This document shows positions 1 through 9,382 of a DNA stretch of 54,278 bases, one piece after another. The position numbers were made by a program, and so were the translations under genes. Location of the stretch: assembly GCA_013204025.1 (NCBI GenBank), contig JABMOW010000003.1:1-54278 (forward strand), in the 5' to 3' direction. The stretch is from Fidelibacterota bacterium (GTDB lineage Bacteria > Fidelibacterota > Marinisomatia > SCGC-AAA003-L08 > JACNLC01). The first letter of the stretch is position 1. Each line of letters begins with the position of its first letter. The notes beneath the pieces were generated by a model. That model was not told the DNA's origin, made no database searches, and saw only the letters and a list, made by a program, of their open reading frames with translations.

Positions 1-2765
1 GATTGAGGCATTGCATCACTCCACTCTGCCGAACCTGCACTGAAACCATCAAACCATGTGAACCATCCAACTGGTAGATCAGCATTCGGACCAAAGAAAT
101 CGCCAACCCATTCGCCTTCAGTCGCATTGCGGATGAAGAAGTCATCGATGTAACCAGATCCTGTAGCACCATCACCAAACTTAAATTCTGCAGTGATTGC
201 TGTCACTGTAACTGGGAATGACAATGGGAAAGGACTCACTATTTCAACCCAACCTGTGTTCGCTTGATCCTGAGGCACATCCAAAATGAGTGGAGCACCC
301 AAAAGGTCGCCACCATTTTCATCAAGGAAATTAAAGATAACCTGTACTCTTTCATCATCAGTTGCAGGATCTGTATTAACGCCGGTAAGTTTGACCCAGG
401 CGCCCACATTCATCGCTACATTCTGACCAGTAAATACTGACCAGAAACGATACAGGTCTTCACTAATCCAAGATGCAGTACCATCTGCTTCAGGTTTAGT
501 AATTCCAAGTGAATGCATACCTGTCCGATATTCATCCATTGACCAATGTGCATCAGCTGTGGGGGATGTTCCTGCAGTACCGAAATAGTTCGGAGTATCA
601 CCTTCGAAACTAGCATTTGGTAAACCGTGGTCATCACCGATGAAAGCATCGGTTTTCATTACGCTAAAGCCATCCCAATAGGTGGTTCCTTGGAAGAAAT
701 GCCAATATCTTGCTCGAAGGCTGAATTGTGTAGCATTTTCAGGTGGAGTCATGATTGCCTGATATTGTGTCCAGTCAGCTTGGTCGCCGGCAACAGTAAA
801 TCGATAATCAGTTCCGCCGACTTCACCCCATCCGTCTGCTCCCATCGTCCCATCATGCCAAGTTACGGTAAAGCCCATAGCATAACTGGGATCAGTATTT
901 GCAAGTTCTGCCATCCCAAGGGGTAGGTCAGTCTTAACATAGGCTGAGAAAATGAGATCTGATCCGTCGTTTATAAATTCCACTGGATCAGAATTTACGA
1001 CTAGCTCTGTTTCCTCTACATATTTATCCATCCTCAATGACGTAGTACCAGAATAGGCTTCATTTGACACCTGCCAGCCAGATTGAGGCATCACATCACT
1101 CCACTCTGCCGAACCTGCACTGAAACCATCAAACCATGTGAACCATCCGTCAGGTAGATCAGCATTCGGGCCAAAGAAATCACCAACCCATTCGCCTTCA
1201 GTCGCATTGCGGATGAAGAAGTCATCGATGTAACCAGATCCAGTTGCACCATCACCAAACTTGAATTCTGCAGTGATTGCTGTAACTGTAACCGGGAATG
1301 ACAATGGGAAAGGACTCATTATTTCAATCCAACCCGTGTTCGCTTGATCCTGAGGTACATCCATAACGAGTGGAGCGCCCAAAAGGTCGCCACCGTTTTC
1401 GTCAAGGAAATTAAAGATCACCTGAACTCTTTCATCATCAGTTGCAGGATCTGTGTTAACACCAGCAAGTTTGACCCAGGCGCCCACATTCATCGCTACA
1501 TTCTGACCAGTAAATACTGACCAGTAACTATAAAGGTCTTCGCTGACCCAAGATGCAGTCCCATCTGCATTGGCTTTAGTAATCCCAAGTGAATGCATAC
1601 CTGTCCGATATTCATCCATTGACCAATGTGCATCAGCTGTGGGGGATGTTCCTGCAGTACCGAAATAGTTCGGAGTATCTCCTGCAAATTCACCATTGAG
1701 AAGATTATTATCAGCTGCGACAACTTTACTGACCGAGAAATCATCCCAATAGGTCGTACCTTGGAAGAAATGCCAATAACGTGCCCTAAGGCTGAATTGT
1801 GTTGCATTTTCAGGCGGTGTCAAAATTGCTTGATATAATGTCCAGTCGGATTGGTCTCCAGCAACAGTAAACCGATAATCAGAGCCACCAACTTCTCCCC
1901 ATCCATCTGCGCCCATTGTCCCATCATGCCAAGTTACAGTAAAGCCCATGGCATAACTGGGATCAGTATTTGCAAGTTCCGCCATCCCTGCGGGTAGGTC
2001 AGTCTTAACATAGGCTGAAAAAAGAAGATCTGACCCGTCATTAAAAAATTCAACCGGGTCTGAATTAATAACAAGTTCTGTTTCTTCAACATACTTATCC
2101 ATCCGTAAAGATGCATCTCCTGAGTGTGCAAAATCAGTTGAATGCCAACCTGATTGAGGTGTTGCATCACTCCAACCTGCTTGTCCTGTGCTGAAGCCAT
2201 CAAACCATGTAAACCATCCAACTGGGAGATCAGCATTCGGACCGAAGAAATCGCCAACCCATTCGCCTTCAGTGGCGTTGCGGATGAAGAAGTCATCGAT
2301 GTATCCAGATCCTGTTGCGCCATCACCAAACTTGAATTCCGCAGTGATTGCTGTAACAGTAACTGGGAATGACAATGGGAAAGGACTCATTATTTCAACC
2401 CAACCCGTGTTCGCTTGATCCTGAGGTACATCCATAACGAGTGGAGCGCCCAAAAGGTCGCCACCGTTTTCGTCAAGGAAATTAAAGATTACCTGAACTT
2501 TTTCTCCCGTTGCAGGATCTGTATTAACCCCTTCAAGTTTGACCCAAGCACCAACATTCATCGCTACATTCTGACCGACAAAAACCGACCAGAAACGATA
2601 CAGGTCTTCACTAATCCAAGATGCAGTACCATCTGTATTAGGTTTAGTTATCCCCAGCGAGTGCATGCCAGTTCGATATTCAACTGTGCTCCAATCGATT
2701 TGAGCAGTTGGAGAAGAACCGGCAGTTGAAAAGTAATTCGGTTCACCAGTTTCAAATCCTCCATT
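1..2765 (-). repeat. Tandem ~1.07-1.08 kb coding repeats (2.6 copies)
   Basis: Matching segments start at 1, 1081 and 2152, giving periods of 1080 and 1071 bases. In protein terms the units cover 2765-1698, 1697-618 and 617-1. Long runs are almost identical in DNA, including at synonymous sites, which points to recent duplication or gene conversion. Copies of this kind are prone to misassembly. Confidence 0.9.
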
Positions 2766-2837
2766 GTACACTTGTCCAAACATGAAGGATAAAGAAAGCA
2801 CAATGATACCAATAAAGATCACTTTTACTTTTTTCAT
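1..2837 (-). CDS. Giant secreted multi-CBM4/9-like protein (C-terminus beyond window)
   Basis: The frame is open from an ATG at 2837 to the left edge, 945 complete codons with no stop, so the C-terminus is missing. An AGGAG ribosome site lies at 2846-2850, and residues 1-21 form a signal peptide ending in FMFGQ. The rest is a tandem repeat of about 356-360 residues starting at residues 25, 381 and 741. Each unit seems to hold two CBM4/9-like jelly-roll domains: one begins NGGFE-like and ends GYIDDFFIRN, the other contains GWFTWFDGF and ends YWDDFSV. Modules of this type usually bind glucan chains, so a surface or extracellular glucan-binding role is likely. No catalytic domain is visible in the part present; one could lie beyond the edge. 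It lies 71 bases downstream of the clan-A glycosidase gene and probably shares its operon with the LacI regulator. The family call rests on the pattern only; specificity is unknown. Confidence 0.85.
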   Translation of the reverse strand, partial: MKKVKVIFIGIIVLSLSFMFGQVYNGGFETGEPNYFSTAGSSPTAQIDWSTVEYRTGMHSLGITKPNTDGTASWISEDLYRFWSVFVGQNVAMNVGAWVKLEGVNTDPATGEKVQVIFNFLDENGGDLLGAPLVMDVPQDQANTGWVEIMSPFPLSFPVTVTAITAEFKFGDGATGSGYIDDFFIRNATEGEWVGDFFGPNADLPVGWFTWFDGFSTGQAGWSDATPQSGWHSTDFAHSGDASLRMDKYVEETELVINSDPVEFFNDGSDLLFSAYVKTDLPAGMAELANTDPSYAMGFTVTWHDGTMGADGWGEVGGSDYRFTVAGDQSDWTLYQAILTPPENATQFSLRARYWHFFQGTTYWDDFSVSKVVAADNNLLNGEFAGDTPNYFGTAGTSPTADAHWSMDEYRTGMHSLGITKANADGTASWVSEDLYSYWSVFTGQNVAMNVGAWVKLAGVNTDPATDDERVQVIFNFLDENGGDLLGAPLVMDVPQDQANTGWIEIMSPFPLSFPVTVTAITAEFKFGDGATGSGYIDDFFIRNATEGEWVGDFFGPNADLPDGWFTWFDGFSAGSAEWSDVMPQSGWQVSNEAYSGTTSLRMDKYVEETELVVNSDPVEFINDGSDLIFSAYVKTDLPLGMAELANTDPSYAMGFTVTWHDGTMGADGWGEVGGTDYRFTVAGDQADWTQYQAIMTPPENATQFSLRARYWHFFQGTTYWDGFSVMKTDAFIGDDHGLPNASFEGDTPNYFGTAGTSPTADAHWSMDEYRTGMHSLGITKPEADGTASWISEDLYRFWSVFTGQNVAMNVGAWVKLTGVNTDPATDDERVQVIFNFLDENGGDLLGAPLILDVPQDQANTGWVEIVSPFPLSFPVTVTAITAEFKFGDGATGSGYIDDFFIRNATEGEWVGDFFGPNADLPVGWFTWFDGFSAGSAEWSDAMPQ

Positions 2838-2908
2838 TATTATAACTCCTATTATATTTTCATTTATTTTATCTATCAAGGTGTAAGCCCTAATACTTTG
2901 CTATTAAT

Positions 2909-4855
2909 TCAATCTGCCAGAAGGATATTTTCAACAGCGACTGACTTTGCAGAAAGACTAAACTTTTTATGGTTTTTTTTGGTAACTAAATTGCTATCCG
3001 GTTTTATTGTCAATTGACCATCCCGGGAATCCCAGGCATGGTTCAGTATCACTAACTTTAATAAATTATCTGAACGGTTGAGCCACGTCCCTACTTCCAG
3101 ATCACAACCGTCGAATGTGAACGGTGCATCGGACATCGTCTTTGCTGCTACCAATCGGTAGATTTCAATCATTAGTTGATCATTTTCAAGGCTGCGGTCA
3201 TGCAGCGCTAACATCTCGAGTGGATAGGGACTGAAATAAACTTTGCCCAGGCCACGATTGATTTCAAGCAGGATAGGATGTTGATTCTGATCCTGCAGCA
3301 TCTTTCTACCGGAATGAGCAAGAACAGGACAGTCTGCAAATTCAAGATTTCCCTTTTTTAGATTAAGGCAGAACCCGAGGCTACCTTTGCCAGAATCTGA
3401 TTGTGCATAAGAAACGGTTAATTCATTGCTCTTACCGTAATGAGGTATACCAAATTTCAGATTGGTTTCGATCTGGAAAAATTCTTCCTGGTCCGGTATC
3501 CAAGAGTCGTGAGCAAAACTTGTGTATAATATGCCACCCTCGCTCACGTACTGTTTCAACTGTTCCCAGAAAGGGGCTGTTAATCGCTTTAATCTTGGAC
3601 AGAAAAGTACAGGATATTCTGCTGGATCAAGTTTTAACTCGTGAGATGCCTTTCCTTCATTTTCAAGTTCCAAGGCAGGTTCATAAATAATCGCAGGATT
3701 CAGATTGCTGCGTTTCATCATTGAAAATGTATTTAGATAAAGAGGATACCAATCATTGAAATCATTATCCCAATCATGAGGGTATTGATAATAATAACCA
3801 GATGGTATTATAAGTCCCACTTTCGGCGGCTCAAGTTTTTGCCAATTACCGGATTGTAAACTTTTTGTAACTGCACCGAATTGCTGCATCTCTTCGGCGG
3901 CTTTTCTGAAAGAACCATCGGTTTTCATCAGACCAAATCTCATCTCATGTGGATGGTGTGAGTACGGTCGGGTATTGGGTAGGTCAAAATCTGAAAAACA
4001 CCAGTTCAGAGTTCCCTGAGCATCATTGATTAGTGAGCTGTAGAGGATACTGCGGTAGTAGTGAGCCTGGTTTGCTTCGGATGACATAGAGGCTGATTGA
4101 CCAAATTCTTCTACAATTACCGATACCCCCCATTGTTGTGCTAGTCGGATCCTGAATGCAGAAGTCAATGATTGATGCCATGGGTTACCACTACGGGGAT
4201 AAAAGTGAATTCCAAGAAAGTCTTGATATCCTGCCAGTTTTCTCAGTTCGAAGTTTTTTAGCCTCCTGCTTACTTCAGGTGACCAACAACCATCACCAAT
4301 TGATATGGGACGATTCTGATCATACTCCCTTATCCAGCCTGTTATTTTTCTCACCCATGTTATAACATCAGTAGTCGTACCTCGAGGTTCATAATTGGGG
4401 ATTTCATTGCTGAGTATCCAACCGAGCAACACTTTGGAATCTTTGCAGGCTCTAACAATTGATTTGACATATATTTCCTGTATTTCAAGCAGGATCGGGT
4501 CAGAATAAAAATTTCTGTTTCCTCGCCAAGGTACATCCCAGTCTTCACCCGACATGTGTCCGACGAAAAATGAAAGGATTACACCAATACCAACATTTTC
4601 ACACAAATCCAGATATTCAACTAGACGCTGCTGCATCAAAGGTTCAACCCGTTTAGCATTTGACATGAAGTCCGGCATAAATAAAAACGATCGATTCACG
4701 TTAAATCCGAGATCGACCATTTTTTTAAGTTCTATTTTTATTTTTTCTGGTTGCCAGTCTGACCACATATTCAACCCAGCATGAGCAGGCCAATAGTTTG
4801 AACCAATCAGAAAAATGGGATTCCCTTTGTTATCTCTGAATCTTTTATAATTCAT
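2909..4855 (-). CDS. Cytoplasmic clan GH-A glycoside hydrolase (GH5-like) with a GH42-like C-terminal region
   Basis: A 648-residue protein with no signal peptide. The first ~330 residues resemble a (beta/alpha)8 clan GH-A hydrolase: the N-terminal RDNKGNPIFLIGSNYWP, the probable acid/base E151 in ILSNEIPN and the probable nucleophile E250 in IVEEFG. A later region with PVLFCPRL and YVSEGGILYTS resembles the glutaminase-like trimerisation domain of GH42 enzymes. A longer frame opens at 4951, but it would overlap the regulator gene by 89 bases; the ATG at 4855 falls seven bases after that gene's stop and gives the natural start of the fold. Tight coupling to the LacI gene suggests co-regulation. 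The substrate is uncertain: a beta-glucoside or beta-mannoside taken into the cell is likely. The exact GH family cannot be fixed by eye. Confidence 0.8.
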   Translation of the reverse strand: MNYKRFRDNKGNPIFLIGSNYWPAHAGLNMWSDWQPEKIKIELKKMVDLGFNVNRSFLFMPDFMSNAKRVEPLMQQRLVEYLDLCENVGIGVILSFFVGHMSGEDWDVPWRGNRNFYSDPILLEIQEIYVKSIVRACKDSKVLLGWILSNEIPNYEPRGTTTDVITWVRKITGWIREYDQNRPISIGDGCWSPEVSRRLKNFELRKLAGYQDFLGIHFYPRSGNPWHQSLTSAFRIRLAQQWGVSVIVEEFGQSASMSSEANQAHYYRSILYSSLINDAQGTLNWCFSDFDLPNTRPYSHHPHEMRFGLMKTDGSFRKAAEEMQQFGAVTKSLQSGNWQKLEPPKVGLIIPSGYYYQYPHDWDNDFNDWYPLYLNTFSMMKRSNLNPAIIYEPALELENEGKASHELKLDPAEYPVLFCPRLKRLTAPFWEQLKQYVSEGGILYTSFAHDSWIPDQEEFFQIETNLKFGIPHYGKSNELTVSYAQSDSGKGSLGFCLNLKKGNLEFADCPVLAHSGRKMLQDQNQHPILLEINRGLGKVYFSPYPLEMLALHDRSLENDQLMIEIYRLVAAKTMSDAPFTFDGCDLEVGTWLNRSDNLLKLVILNHAWDSRDGQLTIKPDSNLVTKKNHKKFSLSAKSVAVENILLAD

Positions 4856-4862
4856 CGCAATA

Positions 4863-5897
4863 TCATTCCCGATTCGGTCTAATACTTGACATTCGCTCAA
4901 CCAGCTTAACCGGTATGAGCTGTGTCTGACTGATTTTGTCTGGATTTTCAATTTTATCCATAAGTAATTTCATGGCACCCATCCCCATTTCAATTTTTGG
5001 TACATGGATAGATGACAATGATGGGTTTGTCAAAGCGGCGTAATTAACATCATCAAAACCGGTCACCAGAATGTCATCTGGCACTTTTTTACCGAGGGAT
5101 TGTAGCTTATTCATGCAGCCGATTGCAGTTGTGTCATTCACACAAATTATTGCTTGTAAATTATTCACCGTTTTCAACAATTGTTCAGCTCCCAGAGAAC
5201 CGATATCTGTTGTAGTTTCTTCTTCAACCAGATAATGATAATTTTTATTCCTAGAGATATCCCCAAGTCCGAGTCTTTCCATTGCGGTCTGATATCCCTC
5301 AAACCTCTCCTTGATTGAAGGATGGTAAAAAGAGCCACCTACAAAGCCAATATGAGTGACATTCTGATGTACCAAATGTTCAACAATCAGACTGAGACCA
5401 TAGCGGTTATCCATAATAATTGAATCAATTTCAAGACCTGGTACACGATAGTCCACCAATGCGATAGGCATTCCTAGCTTGAGAATGTGGTCAATGAGTA
5501 TGGGTGAAACACTACCGACTATTATTACACCATCTACATCCCGCCCTTTCAGGAATCGGGGGAAATCATCAGGTGCGTTTATGTGTACAGGTACCGTGGA
5601 AAGGAGAAGATAAGTGTCATAATTCCTTGCTTCAAGTTCTGCTCCCAAAAGAATTCGGGAATAAAACGCTTCGGACCTTGAGAGGTGAACGTCAGATATT
5701 ATAAATCCAATGTTACCAGTGCGATTGGCTGCTAGCTGTCGTGCAGATCTCAACGGACGGTAATTGTATTCATCGATAACTTTCTGGACTTTTTCACGGG
5801 TTGATTCGCTAATGTAACCTTTGCCGGAAATAACCAAGCTGACCGTTGAAGTGGAAACGCCTGATATTTTGGCGATGTCCTTTATTGTAAAACTCAA
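4863..5897 (-). CDS. LacI/GalR-family transcriptional regulator
   Basis: A 344-residue protein with an N-terminal helix-turn-helix (TIKDIAKISGVSTSTVSLVI) and hinge (YNYRPLRSARQLA), followed by a periplasmic-binding-protein-like sensor domain (NIGFIISDV, GFDDVNYAALTNPSLSSI). Proteins of this type repress sugar-use operons and release DNA when the sugar binds. The start is a TTG at 5897; an AGGGAG ribosome site at 5905-5910 fits it, and the helix-turn-helix begins straight after. A 16-base palindrome 23 bases upstream is the likely operator, which implies autoregulation. It heads an apparent operon with the clan-A glycosidase and the CBM repeat protein. The effector is unknown; a gluco-oligosaccharide is a reasonable guess from the locus. 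Confidence 0.93.
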   Translation of the reverse strand: MSFTIKDIAKISGVSTSTVSLVISGKGYISESTREKVQKVIDEYNYRPLRSARQLAANRTGNIGFIISDVHLSRSEAFYSRILLGAELEARNYDTYLLLSTVPVHINAPDDFPRFLKGRDVDGVIIVGSVSPILIDHILKLGMPIALVDYRVPGLEIDSIIMDNRYGLSLIVEHLVHQNVTHIGFVGGSFYHPSIKERFEGYQTAMERLGLGDISRNKNYHYLVEEETTTDIGSLGAEQLLKTVNNLQAIICVNDTTAIGCMNKLQSLGKKVPDDILVTGFDDVNYAALTNPSLSSIHVPKIEMGMGAMKLLMDKIENPDKISQTQLIPVKLVERMSSIRPNRE

Positions 5898-5904
5898 AGA
5901 TACA

Positions 5905-5910
5905 CTCCCT
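5905..5910 (-). promoter_or_regulatory. Ribosome binding site deciding a TTG start
   Basis: AGGGAG on the minus strand, seven bases before the TTG start of the LacI-type gene. It supports this non-ATG start; no ATG lies between it and the helix-turn-helix. Confidence 0.7.
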
Positions 5911-5920
5911 CATATATTTT

Positions 5921-5936
5921 ATCGAACCGTTTCGAT
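5921..5936. promoter_or_regulatory. Probable LacI-family operator
   Basis: ATCGAACCGTTTCGAT matches its own reverse complement at 14 of 16 positions and has the central CG step usual for LacI/GalR operators. It lies 23 bases upstream of the regulator's start codon, where binding would block transcription of its own operon. The sequence is seen; the assignment is inferred. Confidence 0.7.
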
Positions 5937-6165
5937 ATTAATTATGATAACATAAATTAATACTTAGAAACATTGTCTGTCAAATATTTTTTTTTGGAAA
6001 TGGTTAATTCCTCGGCAAGCAACGTGTATCTGAAGAAGAATCTTTTTTTATGTGCACTGATAATCGGTTGGGATTAAGTCTGTAAAAGATTGAAACAGAA
6101 CCTAAAAACGTTCGCAGGATATGTGGCTAATAAACTAAATCTTTTATATTCTTATCCAAGTGAAT

Positions 6166-9100
6166 TCAATTGATCTGCAATATCATCGTTACCATCATCA
6201 CAATATCAATAATATTAATCGTATTTTCATTATTCATATCACCAATGATCAGTTGATAATCCTCCAGATCAGATCCGGTGAGGATAATCTCAACGGTTAA
6301 TACAATATCGATTACATCAAGGAAGCCATCACAATTCATGTCTCCCAAAACGTGGCAAACTTCTCCTGAAAACAGTGCTTCTATTTCCTGCAGAGGCAGT
6401 GCATAATCATAGATGTGCACCTGGTCAAGCACCCCATTGAAGTTGTAATTGGGGTTGTTTGGCAATGCCTGTCCAATGGTCAGGTCATAATATGTTTGTT
6501 GGAGCTGCCCTGACCATTCAGTAAAACTGTCAAGTTCACCATTTACATATATTTCCATGTCGTTGCCGTCGTATAGCCCCACAATATGCACAAATGTATC
6601 TTCCGACAAATCTGTTTCTGAATCAATATCTCTAATTCCTGAACTTTGCGTTGCATCAGTTTTTATCGTCCATCGAATACCTTCGCCCGTCACCGATAGC
6701 TTCCAGCGGTTCTCCCAGTTACCATGGGAAACAGGATATGCTTCACGGTCATAAAACTGATTAATATTCATCCATAGACAAACCGAAATAGACTCTTGGA
6801 AATTCAATCCTGGATCATTGGTAATCTTGATGTAATCATTTATTCCATCGAAATAATAAGCATTCTCGGGATAACCAAATTGGTCTTCTGTCAGTACCGC
6901 ACCATATACTTGTCCATGATGACCGTTACCGCTGATATCGTTCGCATTACCGCTAAATTCATAGCGAGCAACCTGAACACCATGCTGAAATTGTGTAAAA
7001 TTTCTGACGGACACATTCAAGCTATCAGTTGTCACGGCTCCATGCTGATCCGATACGGAACAGTACATCCAATAATTGCCTCGGTTAGAGGGTGCTTGCC
7101 ATACTGCATTACTCCCATCCAAGGTTAACTCACCTGCAATGGCAGACCAATCATACTGCAAATTGTCACCATCCGGATCTGAAGCATCACAGAAAAGTTG
7201 GGTATTCGAACCTAAATGTATTTTTCGCGGATTTGCGTTTATATGATTAATATAAGGTGCAAAATTGATCAAGTCAGATACTTCTACAGTCACACTTTTA
7301 TTGTCAGTCCCGCCGGTTGGGTCTGTCACCGCACATTCCATAGAATATATACCTTCATTTTCAGGTATTATCCATATCACAGCACTACCGTCTCCGGTAA
7401 TTGATCCGAAATCCGCTGACCAACTATAAGATAACTGGTCCTCATCTGGATCCACTGCCGTGCAGTAGACGGTCACTCCCGTCCCCGGGAAAACAACTTC
7501 CTCATCTGTTGCCAGACTACGAATTCTAGGCGGATAATTATCTATTGCCGGGCTGGAAGAATAATCGATCACTATCCCATTCACCAGTACTTTGTTCAGA
7601 TCATATTCAAAAACGGAGCCTGCAGGTATCAATACCAGCAAAATAGCATTATCCGCGGGAATCTGCTGCAGATATTCTCCAGAGACATTTGTATTAATAA
7701 CTTCATTGCTAACTGCATCATAGACATCTTGTGAAATCTGTCCCACATCGATTTGGACATTCTGAGACGTGGCATGTGGGTTATACAAAAGGTAACTGGG
7801 ATACGAGCCATCTGTAAAATAATCTGTTCGATTGAGGTCAAGCTGGAGTATGCCTACAATATTGGTTGTATCTATGATGCCTCCAAGGATACCCACATGT
7901 GAGGATCCGTACAATGCTAAGTTCGTCTCACCCCATCCACCGCTAATTGCATCACCTGTAGCAAAGGGTGATGAACCCCAGTATGATTGTCGCAACCCTT
8001 CATATGCAATCAATGATCCGGGATCATACTGTTGCGACCAACCCTCGCTGTCCTGATTGCCGTCCGGAAGATACTGACTGTAGAAAAGTCTTGATGAATT
8101 GGCAGCATTAAGTACCCACTTCCCGATGGAACGTGCATACTGATCCGCATAACGTACCATTGGAACCAGAGCACCCATTTGTTCAAAAGTATTCATGGCA
8201 AATGCATAACCATAGAATTGAACACCTTCACCGATAAGACCTGAGCAGTCATAACCTCCCCAGTTTCCCACAATTGCTCCCCAGTCACGCAGAGAACCTA
8301 TATCAAAACACCAATTCAGTATTTGATCAAGATCATAGCTGGTATTTAGTTCAGCATTCATCCTGGCAGCAGTATATGCACCATATGATAGCTGCAATTC
8401 ATAACTGGGATTCGAACTAACGTCATTCAAAAAATCCATAGCCCATTCAGCACCAATCCGGTAGTCTTCCTGACCGGTTTCGAGAAAAGCATTGTATAAA
8501 ATCCAGGCTAGTGCTCCGGCGGCTTCTGGTTCATGAACACCTGAATCATTTGGAGTCATCGTTTCCAGATACCAACCGCGATAATCCATATTCGGTACTT
8601 GCCACGGGGTAGTACTGCCGCCCATTGTTTCGGTGGCAGTCAGCCAACGATCGGCTACTGTTGTGAATTGTGTGCCAAACTGCCCGGTTTCAGGGTATAG
8701 ATCATACAGTTGGTAGAATAGAATATTTGGTACGGTATCATACCACCAGTCATTACCGCTGGATGCAACCGGATGATTAAGGTAGACATATTCCTCAGGT
8801 CGGTTATTAAAATATTCCTCACACATCAAAACCCAGTTATGACCTGTCTGGTTACTCTTATCAACCCCTGATAAACTTGCACCTACAACGGCAGCAAGCA
8901 GGTTTATTGCTTCTGAAGAATTGGGGGATGTTGTTCCAACAACCGTATGCAGGCCAAAACTGTTATGTTCGGGATAGTTTTGTGTGTTTTCGTTCCACCA
9001 GATCAACGGAAGGTATACACCGGAGTGATCAAAATCAAATATAAAACTGTCGTAGTTAATTGCTGTCTGACGCCAGTCCCTCATCAAATATGGCTGAGGA

Positions 9101-9189
9101 AAATTGGGCATTTGTTCTATCCTGCTGATGGTAGTTTGATCAGCAATGATAAGCGCAGTGAGTAGGATGAAAATTATAAATTTATTCAA
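6166..9189 (-). CDS. Secreted 1007-residue protein: unrecognised N-terminal domain, two PKD-like, LamG, dockerin
   Basis: Signal peptide at residues 1-17 (MNKFIIFILLTALIIADQ). Residues about 20-545 form a region rich in Trp, Tyr and acidic residues with helical repeats (MRDWRQTAINYDSF, WWYDTVPNILFYQLYDLYP, GVHEPEAAGALAW) that looks like an (alpha/alpha)-barrel enzyme, but I do not recognise the family. Two PKD/Ig-like domains follow (about 552-641 and 642-732; SDPDGDNLQYDWSA), then a LamG/concanavalin-like domain (about 733-942; YYFDGINDYIKI) and a dockerin-like pair of calcium loops (949-1007; GDMNCDGFLDVIDIV, GDMNNENTINIIDIV). The architecture and context fit an extracellular glucan-active enzyme, but the activity is inference. 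It is divergent from the CotH gene and not close enough to the LacI gene to be one operon for certain. Confidence 0.82.
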   Translation of the reverse strand: MNKFIIFILLTALIIADQTTISRIEQMPNFPQPYLMRDWRQTAINYDSFIFDFDHSGVYLPLIWWNENTQNYPEHNSFGLHTVVGTTSPNSSEAINLLAAVVGASLSGVDKSNQTGHNWVLMCEEYFNNRPEEYVYLNHPVASSGNDWWYDTVPNILFYQLYDLYPETGQFGTQFTTVADRWLTATETMGGSTTPWQVPNMDYRGWYLETMTPNDSGVHEPEAAGALAWILYNAFLETGQEDYRIGAEWAMDFLNDVSSNPSYELQLSYGAYTAARMNAELNTSYDLDQILNWCFDIGSLRDWGAIVGNWGGYDCSGLIGEGVQFYGYAFAMNTFEQMGALVPMVRYADQYARSIGKWVLNAANSSRLFYSQYLPDGNQDSEGWSQQYDPGSLIAYEGLRQSYWGSSPFATGDAISGGWGETNLALYGSSHVGILGGIIDTTNIVGILQLDLNRTDYFTDGSYPSYLLYNPHATSQNVQIDVGQISQDVYDAVSNEVINTNVSGEYLQQIPADNAILLVLIPAGSVFEYDLNKVLVNGIVIDYSSSPAIDNYPPRIRSLATDEEVVFPGTGVTVYCTAVDPDEDQLSYSWSADFGSITGDGSAVIWIIPENEGIYSMECAVTDPTGGTDNKSVTVEVSDLINFAPYINHINANPRKIHLGSNTQLFCDASDPDGDNLQYDWSAIAGELTLDGSNAVWQAPSNRGNYWMYCSVSDQHGAVTTDSLNVSVRNFTQFQHGVQVARYEFSGNANDISGNGHHGQVYGAVLTEDQFGYPENAYYFDGINDYIKITNDPGLNFQESISVCLWMNINQFYDREAYPVSHGNWENRWKLSVTGEGIRWTIKTDATQSSGIRDIDSETDLSEDTFVHIVGLYDGNDMEIYVNGELDSFTEWSGQLQQTYYDLTIGQALPNNPNYNFNGVLDQVHIYDYALPLQEIEALFSGEVCHVLGDMNCDGFLDVIDIVLTVEIILTGSDLEDYQLIIGDMNNENTINIIDIVMMVTMILQIN

Positions 9190-9382
9190 TACAGTAACAT
9201 CTTAGTAAAAAGTTGATACAAAGTTAAGGCGAGAGTTTCATTTTTCCAAAGTCTATAGGTTTTTTTGAATCTTGTGCATTGAATCTAGATAATATTTGTA
9301 AAAAGTACTAACTTTAAACGTAATCCCAAAGTTATGGGCAGACCTATGACATGGGAGGCTTTTAAGTAACTCATTGAACCAG
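9190..9382. promoter_or_regulatory. Divergent intergenic region with presumed promoters for both sides
   Basis: A 193-base AT-rich gap between the oppositely oriented dockerin gene and CotH gene. Promoters for both must lie here, but I see no convincing -35/-10 pair and no palindrome like the LacI operator at 5921. A GGGAGG at about 9353-9358 is too far from the ATG at 9383 and would better suit an in-frame TTG at 9374. Confidence 0.4.

Noticed and set aside
1-2765. Repeats as a CRISPR array or transposon
   Set aside because: Units are about 1.07 kb, in frame throughout and encode domains; no spacers, transposase or terminal inverted repeats. No CRISPR array was seen anywhere in the window.
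4856-4951. N-terminal extension of the clan-A glycosidase from an ATG at 4951
   Set aside because: It would overlap the regulator gene by 89 bases, and the extra residues do not fit the family; the ATG at 4855 matches the fold start.
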